A DNA stretch of 64,000 nt from Archilochus colubris (GCA_023079485.1 CM041092.1:8011127-8075126), one strand, 5' to 3'; counted from the stretch's first letter, positions 52,529-64,000 are shown. Made by a program: numbers and translations. The notes: generated from the letters alone by a model not told the origin.

Positions 52529-54612
52529 AGCTGCAGGTAATGTTTGGATGTGTGCAGCTGTTCTCTGCTTCCCTTTTCTGACACTGGATTCAATGAGGGC
52601 AAGTTTTCAGGAGAAACCTTGGAAACTGGGAAGCCTGCATGTGAGGTCTGTACATGGAGGGCAAGTTCCCAGGTGCAGGACACCTTGAAACCCAGAGCCT
52701 GGGGCTGGTGTTTCCTCCCTGTTAACAGGGTCCCTCTCATAGCAAGGAGTATCATACACATTTTGTAAGATTCATTTAGAACGAGGAAAAAAAATATTCC
52801 TCTGAAATTTCTGACACCTGCAAATATGGCTTGCAGGTTTTCTAGAACAATTGACAAACTTTTGTAGCTGTTATATGCATCATTTTAATCTAATATTGCT
52901 TATACCTAGTAGGTAAATTTCAGGATTTCATTATAGTGAATATTTAAAGGATCTGCTCTGTTTGTGTAATGAAATTTTTATTTACTTTACAATATTTCAG
53001 AGGAATGGATATTTTCAAGACTAACTACTAAACTTAGTCTTTTGTGTCAAGAAATTTCAAGAAATTTATGAAAGTCAATTCAAGAAATGAAAATTACATT
53101 TAGAACTCATGAAAATCACCTGTTGCTCTATCATTTACTCTGATTGTGATCTCAGATTTTATCAGAGCTGCATTCTCATTTCAGGAATAATTAATCTCAG
53201 CTCTATGTAGTACATAAAGGTTTGGAATCAGATCTAGAGTTCTGTGAGATAAACCAAAATCCCAGCCTGAAATCCAAGTCCTTTTCACAGGACCAAGCAG
53301 TAATAGTTCTCTTCCAATACAGCTAAATCTGGCTGCCCAGGTAGCTGAACCAAACCAAGAGCACCACTGTAAATACTGTGGGAAATGTGGTGGGTTTTTT
53401 CAGTGTTCACCAGGAATAGCCAGCCCAGTGCCCTGTGTTGGTGACTTCAGAGCAATAACTTTCAGAGAGGAATCCCTGGCACAGGGGGGTGTGGGGCTGC
53501 ACAACTGGGCAGATGGAGAGAGCCCTGGGGTGAAGACCACAGCTGAGCAGGTTGAGTTGGTGTCCTTTATCATACATAGTTATTGAAAAGATTTTTAATT
53601 GTAAGTGTAATGTTTCTGAATCTCTGTCGATGTTTAAGAACTGATTCTTAGTTGAAGTAATAGAAATTATTTAGACAGGCCAGAGTGGTAAAGTTTTGAT
53701 ATACATAAACCCCAAGTTTTGTTGAGAAAGATGCACACCTGGACCAATTCTATGCACTAATTACACAAACTGCATTGCCAACCTCCTCCAGCTCCATCCT
53801 TCTGCAGTTTTGAGGTTTTAACAGATCAAATTCATTTCACAAAACTGTTTAAAGTTCTCTTTGATGTGCAAACCTTTGGAAACAGTGAGTATCTTGTGTT
53901 CTCACTGATGCACTAATCAGCTAAAGGACAAACACATGTTCTATTATAAGAACAAACAAAGTGCATCTGCTTGAGGGAGCAGAGAGAAAGATAGGAGGTT
54001 TGACAGCTGTTGACTTTTAAAACAGGCTGGACTAAAATGCAGTTTTACAGAACAAGAGCTGTTACTGTTGTGATAATCAGTTTTCATCTAACTTACAGCA
54101 TTTGCACCAAAGAGATGTCTGGAACAGTGGCATTTTAATAAGATATCTCCGTGTTCTCATTTTTGCAGTGATACAGTTGAACCACAAATGCTCTATCAAA
54201 ATCTAAAAATTGATTTTGCTGTATGTCAGGGGAATATAAATGAGATAAAAAAAGAAATTAAAATGCCAAGGTTAAATAATAATAATAAGTGGAAGCATAG
54301 TGGCAAGAAGATCAGCATTGTATCATATTTACCTTACAAAGACTTGGGTTAAACTCCAAAAGTTAAAATGTTAATCTTATCTAGATGTTCTAGTAAATTT
54401 ATTAAGTTTGTGTGTTAAGCAGCATGATTTTCACACTAAGGAAGTTCCTCAAAGTAATCAAAGTTTTCTTTTTTTGTAAAATTCTTATTTGTGAGGTAGT
54501 AATAATAATGTGGTTCATTGAGACACTGAGTTTTAGCAGTGACACTGAGACCCACGATACATCTGTAGACCCTCATTTATCTTAAGTAGAATATAGCATT
54601 TTACCCCCCAGT

Positions 54613-54631
54613 AAAAAAAAAAAAAAAAAAA
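54613..54631. repeat. A19 homopolymer
   Basis: Nineteen consecutive A after ACCCCCCAGT. No retroposon body can be seen to its left. Confidence 0.95.
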
Positions 54632-55271
54632 GTGAGTATTTAGTATTAGTATACATTGTTGTTTGGTATGAAACTTTTTAAAATATCCTTTTTATTTCTA
54701 AAATATGTTGTCAGTCACTTCATGCATATCCAGAAAAAGACCTAGTAAAAAGTGACAGCTTAAAACTAATATTCCAGTCACCACCTAATTAATTTTCTCA
54801 TTCATATTCAAACTACATTCTCAGCTCATATGGACTACTGCCAGGGAACTTTACAATAAAATATTCATTTAAAATTCCTAACAATATGAAAATATTGAAA
54901 GACTGGAAGTAAATGGTCATACTTGGACTGTCATGTAAACAGACAGCTTGGATGAAGCTGTCTGAAAATTCTGTATTTGTGAGTATACAAGAGACTGACC
55001 ATCACTTTGAAATAAGGGTAAAACTGTTGCCACGTATTTTAGGACAAACGGAGTTGCCCTCCAGACCATTTCAGCACAAGTCAACACTTTCAGGGTTTAC
55101 TGGAATTTTTCCTCCATGTTTTTAAGAATATTAGATAAACCAATGGCTCATCATGCTCTTAAATTTAATATTGTTCACATTAAATGATTTATATGGAGAC
55201 AGATTTAGAGACTTTGTATCCACCTCCAAGTCATTATTTTAATCTGCAGATACTGAATTCAGTAACAAGAC

Positions 55272-55286
55272 TTTTTTTTTTTTTTT
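55272..55286. repeat. T15 homopolymer
   Basis: Fifteen consecutive T in unique AT-rich sequence. Confidence 0.9.
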
Positions 55287-57284
55287 AATACAGTGACATA
55301 CTAAAGGTGCAACTAATGAGATGTATCAGAAAACATCTAAGAACCTAAATCCCTAAATATTAAATTACTTTAGAAACTCCTTGGGACATTACCTGTATCA
55401 CTGAATATCTGTTAAAACTCGAGTACTACAACCCATATAATTGCAGACTGCTGGAACATGTCTGTGTATTTAATTTCCCCTATAAAATCCCTTTCATTTC
55501 ATTGTGCAGTGTGGAAAATGTATACTCATTTATGCACATGATACCTAGAATTATGCACTAGTATTGATCAAGAATTATGCAGTAGTGTTGATCAGGAAAC
55601 CTCTCTGTAGAATTGCTGCATTGGTAATTTTTGCACTGTGGTTTCTTGTGTTGTTTTGCTGTCTGGTTTAACAATGTATTTGTGAGAGCAACATTGTGCT
55701 GGGATCTCATGTGATACCATAAAAATATACTAACAAATAATATATTTTCTGACATAGCAAGGAAAAAAAATTCACCTAACTTTTTCTAAGATGCTGCTCG
55801 GTTTGGAAATTGAAAAATTGCTTGAAACTATGCTAAGAATTGAAAGTAATGAAATGGAAATACAATGTATTATAATGAGACAGATGTGAGCTCATTTTCT
55901 CTTATGCAGGTTCATGGACTGTGGGTTTACTTGGTCTGCCTGACATTTAAATTTGAGTAAATTCAGTGGTTTATAAGAACAGCATCTGTTCTTGGAATGA
56001 CAATAGCAAGAGACAATACCAAGGAAAAGGAATCTAATTGTTATTAGATATTAGACCAGAATGTCAATGAAGGGGCTTTCATTGTGCTGAGATTCTGGCA
56101 TCAGCCTGGTTATTAAATTGGCCAACACATCAGGGAATAGAGCACATTAGTGAGAGATTCAGCTGTGACTGAGTGTGTGCATTGAAATTTGTCACTTAAA
56201 AAGTTTCTGATGCCATAAATCAAGGGAAGACTTGATACACAACACATTCATGAAGGGAATATAATGTAAATTAGTGTTCTTAGACTGAGTTTAACCTTTA
56301 ATCCAATTAAGTTCAACATTTAATTTCTTTATAATGATCTTCGTTTTTGTTGTCCTCTCTGTAGCACAGGTAAAACCTTGAATTTTGCCATATATTTTAC
56401 CTGAACAAGCTGTAGAGCCTGCAGCTTATAGCTTCTGGTTAAGATCACTATTTGGGCATGTTCAGTAACTGAATAAGGGGGTTGCTGTTAATGACTTTTA
56501 ATTAAATCAGAAAGCTCTGAGATCATAAACCTGCTGACTTAATTTCCTTTTTTTCCAGTGCACTTCAAAAAAGCAATTACTGTACTGCACTTACAGGCAA
56601 GTCTTGTAAAATACCCTGAAGAAGCAACTCAAAACTATGATTTCTGGTAATGAATAAAGTCAGTAATGATCTCAATGAAAAAATGAACCTAAAGTTAGTA
56701 CATTCTTTAAAGCATGTTTGGTTCTGTTCTACTAAGAAAAAATTCACGAAAACCTGTATTTTCAGGCTTGGAGAAGGTTAAATGTAAATCTGATTTCTTT
56801 TTTTTTTCCATTATTACTTTCTAATCACTGCAGCAGGATCTGTAGTGTTGCTGGAGCCTTTACATTTGGTCTGATTATTATTTTCTTCATCATTAAAACT
56901 AGACCCAGAGCCTAGACACAAACCATGGAGAAAGTACAGAGAATAAACAGAGCTTTGGCAACGGGAGTGTCACAGGAGTGAAAAACCACACAGGTGGAGA
57001 ACAAAAAATTGAGAACATTTTATTTTACAAAAAATACTTAAAACTCATGAAATAACACCTCCATTACCTTATGTGTCTCCTCCTCCCTGGTCATTTATTT
57101 TTTAAAATTTTTAACTTTGGGGGCAAAAAGGGCATTTTGAAGTGAGTCATGAAAATTTGAAATACCAAATAAATGCTCTTTTATAACTAAAATCTTGTCC
57201 TCATTAAGCTATTTTGTGGCTTTGGAAAGCATCTGCATCCACTGAAAGCCTGCATTTTGGCGTAAGGACAGGAAGTAATTTTTG

Positions 57285-57309
57285 AAAAAAAAAAAACAAA
57301 ACAAAAAAA
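57285..57309. repeat. A-rich tract
   Basis: A 12-base A-run followed by CAAAACAAAAAAAG. Similar in texture to 48988-49041. Confidence 0.85.
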
Positions 57310-58463
57310 GCCAACAAAGAAGATATTTTAGTGTGGAATAATTCTTAGTACAAATTTCTGTCCATGCCCCGTTCTTACTCTCATACTTCCAGCTTTTTCT
57401 CACGTTGCAGTGATGGGTGCAGGGCATATGGCACTGCCCTGTCAGCCTGGCTTGGGTGATGTGTTTATCTCCCATGCACAGGATTCTTTCTTTTAATTAA
57501 TCTTAGTACTTTTTCTCATTACTTTATCTGCTTTTCAGCAGGATTTCTTGTGCCCTTTATTCGTCTGTTATAAGCAACAAGTACATCACACACAGAGATG
57601 CACATGCACAATTTGTTTTTAGTAACCCTCTTAACCAGAGATGTGCTGATAACTTCTATCCTCCTGCTCCTGCACCAATGTTTTGCACTCAAACACACAC
57701 AGAATAAAGAAAAATGATATTTTCTTACATTTTTTAAGAACATAGTGAAGTCTTTAACCTTTAAAGTCGAGGTACAAGGAAGTCTGGTAGCTAAATATCT
57801 GTTGTAATTGTATTTCATTATCTCCCACTCCTCTTTGAATACCCAGTGGATAACATTATTTTAGCAGTTAAAAACTGTTAGTTCTGTAATTTTTTTTAAA
57901 TCCACATATATGCTGCTTTCTGGGTTTGTATAAACACAACTTTAATCTGACTTCAACTAAAACAACTTCATCATTAATTTGAATTGGAGCAACAGGTTTG
58001 TGTATGTAGCATTTGAATTAAGACAACACTGGTTTGGAGGCAGAGGTGCTAAATACTCTTTAGCATCTAGCTACTAAAAAAGCAATGTATGTACAAGGTC
58101 AAGAATGAACCAGGACCATCACTGCTAGAAAGACTAATTTATTATTTTTTTAAAAAATCCTGTGGTTTTTAATCATTTTTATATTCACAAGTAGCCCAGA
58201 GCGAACGTGTTAAAAACCATAAACCATGCAATACTGGTTGCTTCTTCCCTCATCTCTCAGCCTCCAACATTGGTGGCTTCCTGAGGCAGGGGATGTTTTT
58301 GCATCTTTAGAAACCTCAGAGGATTTCCTTTCCAGACCCGGTCACCTTCCCTGTGAACCACTACAGCACCCACAGGAGCCTCTGGCAAGGACTTCGACAG
58401 CCTAACTGTGACTGGGAAGGACAAAACCTCCTTGTGTTTGCTTATAGGCTTTCCCTTATTATA

Positions 58464-58570
58464 CAAATATATAATTATAATGAAATATAATTATATATAT
58501 ACTTTATATATATCTATCATATATAATTATGTAATATAATTATAATGAAATATATAACGAAAAATATAAT
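58464..58570. repeat. AT-rich microsatellite with internal 21 bp direct repeat
   Basis: About 100 bp of nearly pure A/T. The same 21-base word, beginning ATATAATTATAATG and ending AAATATA, occurs at 58469-58489 and 58534-58554. (AT)n and TATC stretches lie between them. The block precedes the large CR1 copy by about 400 bp. Confidence 0.9.
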
Positions 58571-58976
58571 GATTTCCCATCATTATACAGAACATCAAAC
58601 AGGAACCATTAGACCTCTCCCTTCTGCTCCTGAGGGCTCCATGCATTATTCCTAGGCTGTATCTACATCTGAGATACAGACACTTCAGAGAGAGACGTGT
58701 CTGGTAGACAAATCTATGCCAGATTTGCAGGATGGGCTCTGGTGAGCAATGCCCACTCAGAAAAATCTAGTCAGGAGTCTTAAAACAGCCAGAGACTGTT
58801 TCACAGAAACCCTGCCCAACCCCTATCTTCAATATTTACACTTTCCTGGGTGTCTGCTGTGGGAATGGAGATAGAAAGTTTTGAAAGAAAACCAGCGCTT
58901 TGCAGGTAGTCTCAGGGTCACGATTATGGGTCACTTCAAGATGATCACTTCATGCATAGGAAACAGCACTGAGGAA

Positions 58977-59835
58977 GGCTGGTGGAGAGTGTCAATCAGC
59001 TGGAAGGCAGGAGGGCTCTGCAGAGGGGCCTGGACAGTCTGGAGAGTTGGGCTGATTCCAACGGGATGAGGTTCAACATGGCGAAGGGCCGGGTCCTGCA
59101 CTTTGGCCACAACAACCCCATGGGGAGCTCCAGGCTGGGCACAGAGTGGCTGAGAGCAGCCAGGCAGAAAGGGACCTGGGAGTCTGGATTGACAGGAAGC
59201 TGAACATGAGCCAGCAGTGTGCCCAGGTGGCCAAGAAGGCCAATGGCACCCTGGCCTGTATCATGAACAGCGTGGCCAGCAGGTCCAAGGAAGTGATTCT
59301 GCCCCTGTACTCAGCATTGGTGAGGCCACACCTCGAGTACTGTGTCCAGTTCTGGGCCCCTCAGTTCAGGGGAAGGAAGGAGATTGAGCTGCTGGAGCAG
59401 GTCCAGAGAAGAGCAAGGAGGCTGTGAAGGGATCCGGCACAAGTCCTGTGAGGAAGGGCTGAGGGAGCTGGGGGTGTTCAGTCTGGAGAAGAGGAGGCTC
59501 AGGGGAGACCTCATCACTCTCTACAACTCCCTGAAAGGAGGTTGGAGCCAGGGGGAGCTCTTTTCCCAGGCAGCTCTCAGCAAGCGAAGAGGGCATGGTC
59601 TCAAGTTGTGCCGGGGGAGGTTTAGGTTGGCTATTAGAAAGAATTTCTTTATGGCGAGGGTGATCAGACATTGGAATGGGCTGCCCAGGGAAGTAGTGGA
59701 TTCTCTGTCCCTGGAGATATCTTAAAAACTGATGTGGCACTCAGTGCCATGGTCTGGGAACCACAGTGACAGTGGATCAGGGATTGGACTTGATGATCTC
59801 AGAGGTCCCTTCCAACCCAGCTGATTCTGTGATTT
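58977..59835 (+). mobile_element. CR1 LINE, 5'-truncated, sense on plus strand
   Basis: This is the longest transposable element in the window. It matches the 3' portion of a CR1 (chicken repeat 1) non-LTR retrotransposon: the C-terminal third of ORF2, a short 3' UTR and the avian-type 3' end. The end reads GATGATCTCAGAGGTCCC, then TTCCAACCCAGCTGATTCTGTG, split here at the natural block boundary. Going 5' to 3' it carries the peptides [48 protein letters not shown] and [13 protein letters not shown], each typical of CR1 ORF2. Most of the element is missing upstream, as is usual for target-primed reverse transcription. The 5' edge is approximate. I see no clear target-site duplication, which fits CR1 behaviour. 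It is more GC- and CpG-rich than its surroundings. Confidence 0.95.
58979..59727 (+). pseudogene. CR1 ORF2 C-terminal fragment, frameshifted
   Basis: This is the degraded coding part of the CR1 copy. In intact elements ORF2 encodes an endonuclease and reverse transcriptase; only the region after the catalytic palm is left here. The reading frame runs from about 58982 through RLGTEWL, then shifts near 59150 into a second frame carrying [10 protein letters not shown] to [12 protein letters not shown]. That frame stops near 59427, and the homology resumes in the first frame with [19 protein letters not shown]. The usual motif between GGWSQ and LFSQ has lost residues. The homology ends early at SLEIS, where an indel before the usual KKRLDVAL motif creates a stop. 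No catalytic YxDD motif remains, so it cannot encode active enzyme. Confidence 0.9.
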
Positions 59836-60091
59836 ACGTGGTGGAAGTAGCTTTTCTAACCCCCAGAGCCTGCTATCTGCTCACACCAGTACAATGCTGT
59901 ACCACTAGCTGTAAGAAATTCTGCACTGTGTAGAAAAAAGTCTGTTTGCTTCATTGCAATTCCAAAATATAATTATCTGGAAGGAACAGCAGCCACCGTG
60001 TCCTGGTATTATACTTTCCATTTGCACAGATGAATATAAATGCGAATGTCTTGTACCCTGCAGTACCCAACTAAGTCTGGCAATCACTTCT

Positions 60092-60170
60092 GGTTTTGTT
60101 TTGTTTCTATAGTTTTGGGTTTGGTTTTTGGGTTGTTTTTGTGTGTGTGTGTGTTTTGTTTTTGAGAGCT
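60092..60170 (+). repeat. T/G-rich tract with (GT)n core
   Basis: GGTTTTGTTTTGTTTC-type words lead into a (GT)7 run at 60141-60154 and TTTTGTTTTTGAG. A simple repeat, with no element recognisable beside it. Confidence 0.85.
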
Positions 60171-61010
60171 GAATTAGTTTTTCCATACAAAATGCAAGTG
60201 AGAAAGTAAAAAGATGCAGCTATGCAGTTAATAGTAATTTTAGAAATTCAGCCAGTTTGTGAGGAGATGAATTTGGTTGGTATTTGAAAGATAATAATAT
60301 CCAGAAGTATGAAGAATATTTGGAAAATAACACAGATGGATTGTAGTGACATTTGTTATTTATGCTCTTGTTTCTTCAATTCTTATTCTTTAAATAAATT
60401 AACAGTGTGCATCCGCAAATGAAGGTTTCCTCTGTAGGCTGGTGCTGCTGTGTTGCATCAGAGAGTAAATACTATGATGGAGGAATCTGGAAATATATGT
60501 TATTTTTTGGAAAGTAAAAGGCCTTATTTTTATTATAATGTAACTGTCAGGTCAGTGCATATTGCAGCATCACAGCCCACAGAGAGCAGGCAGAACACAC
60601 AGGATCTCCCTGCTGTGGGGTTGCATGCTGCTGGGCATCAGGGGTGCTGGTCCATGGCTGGGGACCAGGGAAATGAGTAGAATTTATTGTAATTGGTACC
60701 TGAGTGATACAGCTGAGTTCTGAGATTGCTTCTTGTCTTTTCTGCAGCAACTGTGCTGATAACCACACTTCATCTTTCATCCAAGTCTGGATTTATTGAA
60801 CATATTCAGGTGGTATTGGACTTCAGTTAGGCAGTTATTGCTGGAAGAATCCTGATCCCATTTAAAAGACACTGAAACACAAGACTTTTGTATTGGATTA
60901 CTGAGCATTACCTTTTAAAATGAATGGCTAGCAAACCTGAAGACATTTACTAGACCAAATGAGGAAGGGTTATCTGAAAATTTAAATGTTCTAATTAGAC
61001 AAAATATAAA

Positions 61011-61099
61011 GGGGGTTTGGTTTTTTTGTTTGTTTGTTTTGGGTGTTTTGGGGTTTTTTTGTTTGTTTTGTTGGTTTTTTGGTTTTTTTTTTTAATTTT
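61011..61099 (+). repeat. T/G-rich low-complexity tract
   Basis: Almost 90 bases made of G-runs and T-runs: GGGGGTTTGGTTTTTTTG, then TTTGTTTGTTTTGGGTGTTT, then TTGGTTTTTTGG and T11. It is the largest tract of its type in the window. Confidence 0.9.
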
Positions 61100-62439
61100 G
61101 ATCATGTTTTACTCAGCTAGACTCTCACTGGTTCCTGCTTTGTGGAAATGATTTCTTTTTTTCCAGGATTTTCAAAATTTTTATTAAATGAGGTTTTTAA
61201 TTTACTTGGACATATGCTTTTGACATTGCTTCCAAGGAGTAATTTTTTTATCTTTGCTACTTTTTCTTTCTGTCTCAACCTCATCCCAAGAAATCATAGA
61301 GAGCTGGGAGAGGCTGCAAAAATACTATCTGTACAGCTTGTGGGGTTTTTTTTTGTCTAGTGAAAATAGAAATGTTTTAATGAAGCTGTATCCTTTTAGC
61401 TTTCTGTGTTCAAAATATTTTTCTCATCTGGACTACATTAAAAAAAAAAGAAACATGCTACAAACTACATATATATGATTGCTACATTAAGGACTGATCT
61501 GAGCTCTCTAGAAATGCATGCATAATAATAATATCAAAGGAATAAATACATTATTGGCAATTATTTAAAATTGATAGTAATAGTAAAGATTTATAAACAT
61601 CTTTGAAAGAATATGAGAGTGCCTAGGACCAGGGTTAGAAAGCACAGTCTGGACTTTCCAGTAGTAAGTCTTACAGAAGAAAAGCAATTTACAGAAATGT
61701 CACATCTTAGCAGGCATTGTGGCTGCAGAGGTCTCTGGGGACTTTGGCTTTTCAGAAGGTGATATGGCTGACAGCAATTATTGATATTTAAATGATATTT
61801 TTTAAAAAACTTAAGAAGAGAGAAAATGTACTCTTTAGGAGGAATGCAAATATGAAATGGGCTCTTTCTATGTATTTTCAAGGATATTCTGCCCTAGTAA
61901 AATGCAAACTTCTCTACACTGGATTTGCCCACCCAGGTGATGGTGAGGTGGGTGCCCATGAGCTCCAGTTGCATTGAAGCCCATCTCTCACTTGTATGGG
62001 CCATGTATTTTTGCTGATAAGGAAACTTACTGATTTCTTATTCCATCCTTGGTTGTTCTGGGGACCTGGCAACCAGGGAGGCATCTTTGTACAGGAAAAC
62101 ACACAGACCAGCAAGGTGATGCTTATCTCTAGCTGCTGAATAGCTGGTTGCTGTTTCATGGGGCTAATGCTGTGTCCAAGTGAAGCAACATGTCTGTAAA
62201 TGGGCATCATGAAAGCATCCTGTCAGAGCAGCAATGTGAGTATAGCAAGGAATTATCAAAAATCTGGCAAAAATCTTGATTTTTTAAAAAATATATTCCA
62301 ATTTGCTTCTGTGAAAATTTACACCACAGGTTTAGTCTGCTCATGTGGCATCAATGTACACTAAAGGAAGGGGTTTGTATATGAATAGCCATTTATGCAT
62401 TTGGCAAATTACATCTGTGTATTAGAGGGGGGTTTATGC

Positions 62440-62960
62440 ACTTATCCCCAAACATACAGAATTCACAGTTTGCAAGTAAATTATGCAGTGCTCAGTCTTA
62501 TTAACTACTCACTCCATGCTTTGCTTCCACAGAGAGCAAACTCCATTTAATGCTTAATGGTGTTCATGGGAAACAGGGTAAAACCAGGCTAATAGATGTT
62601 GTCTTCTTGACTACACCAACTATGTTAGGTTCAGTGCATGTAATAAAGTTGGGTAAAGCCAGATTTAAATAAATAATTTTAAAAAATCTATTTATCTGTG
62701 TGTTAAGCAATGGTTTGAGGGCTATTCAGTAGGAAATGAATGTCCATAGCATAGCAATTAGTCATCTGCATGCAGCTGTAAGATAAGGGGTGTAATTACT
62801 GGAGAAGTTGGATCACCTGTCTGTAACAATTTTCTAGTTTTACATGCAGTGAGGGAGAAGCAATATTTATAGCTATATTCTCAACAAAAATAAAACAGTT
62901 GCAAGTGAGTAGTCAGGTACAATTTTAGTTCACATGTTAAGGACCAGGGGAGAAGTTACC
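62440..62960. promoter_or_regulatory. Candidate enhancer-like stretch
   Basis: Complex AT-rich sequence with varied homeodomain/POU-like words: GTAAATTATGCAGTG, TTAATGCTTAATGG, GCAATTAGTCATCTGCATGC, GTGTAATTACTGG and CAATATTTATAGC. There are also E-box (CACCTG, CATCTG) and GATA-like (AGATAAG) words. No low complexity except TTTAAATAAATAATTT near 62670. Regulatory function is an inference from motif density only. Confidence 0.25.
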
Positions 62961-63881
62961 CTTATAGCTTATATTCTTCCAACTATTTTTAAAAGGGGCT
63001 TATAGAAGGCTCAAAGACTGAAGCAGCAAGTTTCAAATTTGCAAAAATAAAAAGGCTGGATTTAGCAGTGACATAATAGCCCAACTCTGTTGTTTCATGT
63101 GTCCCAAGAGTAAGCAGAGATAGAGGGTATTTCACAAAAACATGCTAGGTTTGAAACAAGGGAGCACCACAAACAATATTCTAATTGCAAAAGTAATTTA
63201 AAACCAACAATAATTGTAAATAATATTTTATGGAGTGTGGGGATTGTTTTGGAGAGGTTTTTGAAAAGATGACACCTTGGATAAATAATTTGCCAAAATG
63301 AAAAATTTTCAGCTTTAAAGTATAAAAGATGAATGCCAGTTCAGGAAAGGGAAGAAAAACTTGCCCAGCCATTACATCTTTACTGACATGGTTATTCCTT
63401 ACAGCAGTTGTGTCTTCAGCCAAGCTGTACACTGGAGCTAAAAGAAGATCTCATTGTCCTTGGCTGGAAACATAACTGAGTGCGAGAGAAAATCACTGAA
63501 TCTGAAAGACTTCACTTGACTTGAAAGCTATTAACCAACCTGCCAAAGAATGTGACTTTTCAAACTCTCTAATGCCCAAAAGTCCCATGAAATGAGAGAG
63601 TATATAGAACAAGTGAAAGCTGAGAACGAAGCAGTTACTGTTCCTCTCTTCCCCCAAGAACAGAAATAACTGGTGCTTTCTCTGAGACAGAGCAGAAAAT
63701 GATGGTAGCTGTCCATTAACAAATTCTGAGGCAGCCAAACCATGAGTCTTAAACAGTATCCACCAACACTTTATGCTTTTTGACAGGGCAGTGCCCTGGA
63801 ACCAGAATGGAGGCAGCATGGATAGTCCTAAACTGAGTCCTTTCTGGTAGGAACAGTGAAGTTATTTTCTAGTTGCCTAAG

Positions 63882-63955
63882 ATGTCCAAAAGTATTTTCT
63901 AAATTGTCTCCATATTTCCAATATTATCTATTATGTCCAAAAATATTTTCTATTT
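63882..63955. repeat. 51 bp-period partial tandem duplication
   Basis: ATGTCCAAAAGTATTTTCTA at 63882 recurs as ATGTCCAAAAATATTTTCTA at 63933, a spacing of 51 bp with one mismatch across 20 bases. The second unit runs straight into the hairpin at the window's right edge. Confidence 0.85.
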
Positions 63956-63993
63956 TCACCAGCAGGGCACAGTCTGCTGGTGAAAATAGAAAA
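63946..63993. repeat. Perfect 20 bp stem, 8 nt loop hairpin
   Basis: The left arm TTTTCTATTTTCACCAGCAG (63946-63965) is the exact reverse complement of the right arm (63974-63993). They are separated by GGCACAGT. Pairing stops on both outer sides within the window. A perfect stem of this length with a short loop is not expected by chance. It could be the end of a palindromic transposon, a replication-error palindrome or a hairpin RNA gene. Confidence 0.95.
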
Positions 63994-64000
63994 CACATGG

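Larger units (their letters stand above)
52529..58463. other. AT-rich non-coding stretch
   Basis: No gene was recognised. 53330-53560 is a GC-richer patch containing CACAGGGGGGTGTGGGG that I cannot assign. Homopolymers and A-rich tracts are listed separately. 56280-56560 has several AATTAA-type cores. Confidence 0.6.
59836..62439. other. Non-coding stretch with T/G tracts
   Basis: Besides the two T/G tracts, 60540-60680 is a short GC-richer patch with opposing open frames of about 76 codons that match nothing I know. No gene was recognised. Confidence 0.6.

Noticed and set aside
52414..52857. 147-codon minus-strand open frame
   Set aside because: Part of it lies over the possible CR1 scrap at 52488-52528. 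The rest has no motif, and an overlapping plus-strand frame is equally long relative to expectation.
54494..54513. let-7-like string GTGAGGTAGTAATAATAATG
   Set aside because: Only the first ten bases resemble let-7 and the rest is a simple TAA repeat. There is no precursor hairpin around it.
1..64000. tRNA, rRNA, CRISPR, bacterial operon or integrated viral genome
   Set aside because: No A/B-box tRNA folds, spaced direct-repeat arrays, Shine-Dalgarno-led gene strings or long viral-type frames were seen on either strand. Composition and CR1 content indicate vertebrate nuclear DNA.

Overview
This window looks like non-coding nuclear DNA from a vertebrate, most likely a bird. It is AT-rich (roughly 60-65% by eye) and depleted in CpG. 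It is full of TAATTA/TTTAAA-type words, homopolymer runs and T/G tracts, and stop codons are dense in all six frames. The taxonomic evidence is a set of CR1 non-LTR retrotransposon fragments with typical avian 3' ends: a GGTTGG(A/C)-type block, a block reading GATGATCT...GGTCCCTTCCAACC, and short ATTCTRTG tail repeats. I recognise no host protein-coding exon, rRNA, tRNA, known microRNA or CRISPR array. The window is best read as intergenic or deep-intron sequence.

Layout. 1-1.5 kb: an ATTGCA palindrome cluster, then a G/C-richer block with a TATA-like box and a downstream splice-donor-like site. 1.5-31.3 kb: AT-rich unique sequence with small CR1 3'-end relics (about 2.3, 12.7 and 27.6 kb), two diverged copies of an unassigned ~160 bp repeat (11.8 and 15.8 kb), a polypyrimidine tract (19.3 kb) and a perfect 22 bp palindrome (21.7 kb). 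31.3-32.6 kb: homeodomain-site-rich sequence, a CR1 relic and a G-quadruplex-forming run, which together look like regulatory DNA. 33.9-35.6 kb: a less AT-rich block of unknown origin. 42.94-43.35 kb: a well-preserved 5'-truncated CR1 on the minus strand. 46.3-52.5 kb: weak ancient repeat relics, a GC-richer block at 48.5-49.0 kb and two more CR1 scraps. 58.46-59.84 kb: an AT microsatellite followed by the longest CR1 copy (plus strand, about 0.86 kb), broken by frameshifts. 60-64 kb: T/G tracts, another candidate regulatory stretch (62.4-63.0 kb) and, at the right edge, a perfect 20 bp stem with an 8 nt loop next to a 51 bp-period duplication.

No genes work together here. The only recognisable coding material is the C-terminal part of the CR1 reverse-transcriptase ORF, in two dead copies in opposite orientation about 16 kb apart. 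Candidate regulatory calls rest on motif texture only, because conservation cannot be judged from one sequence.
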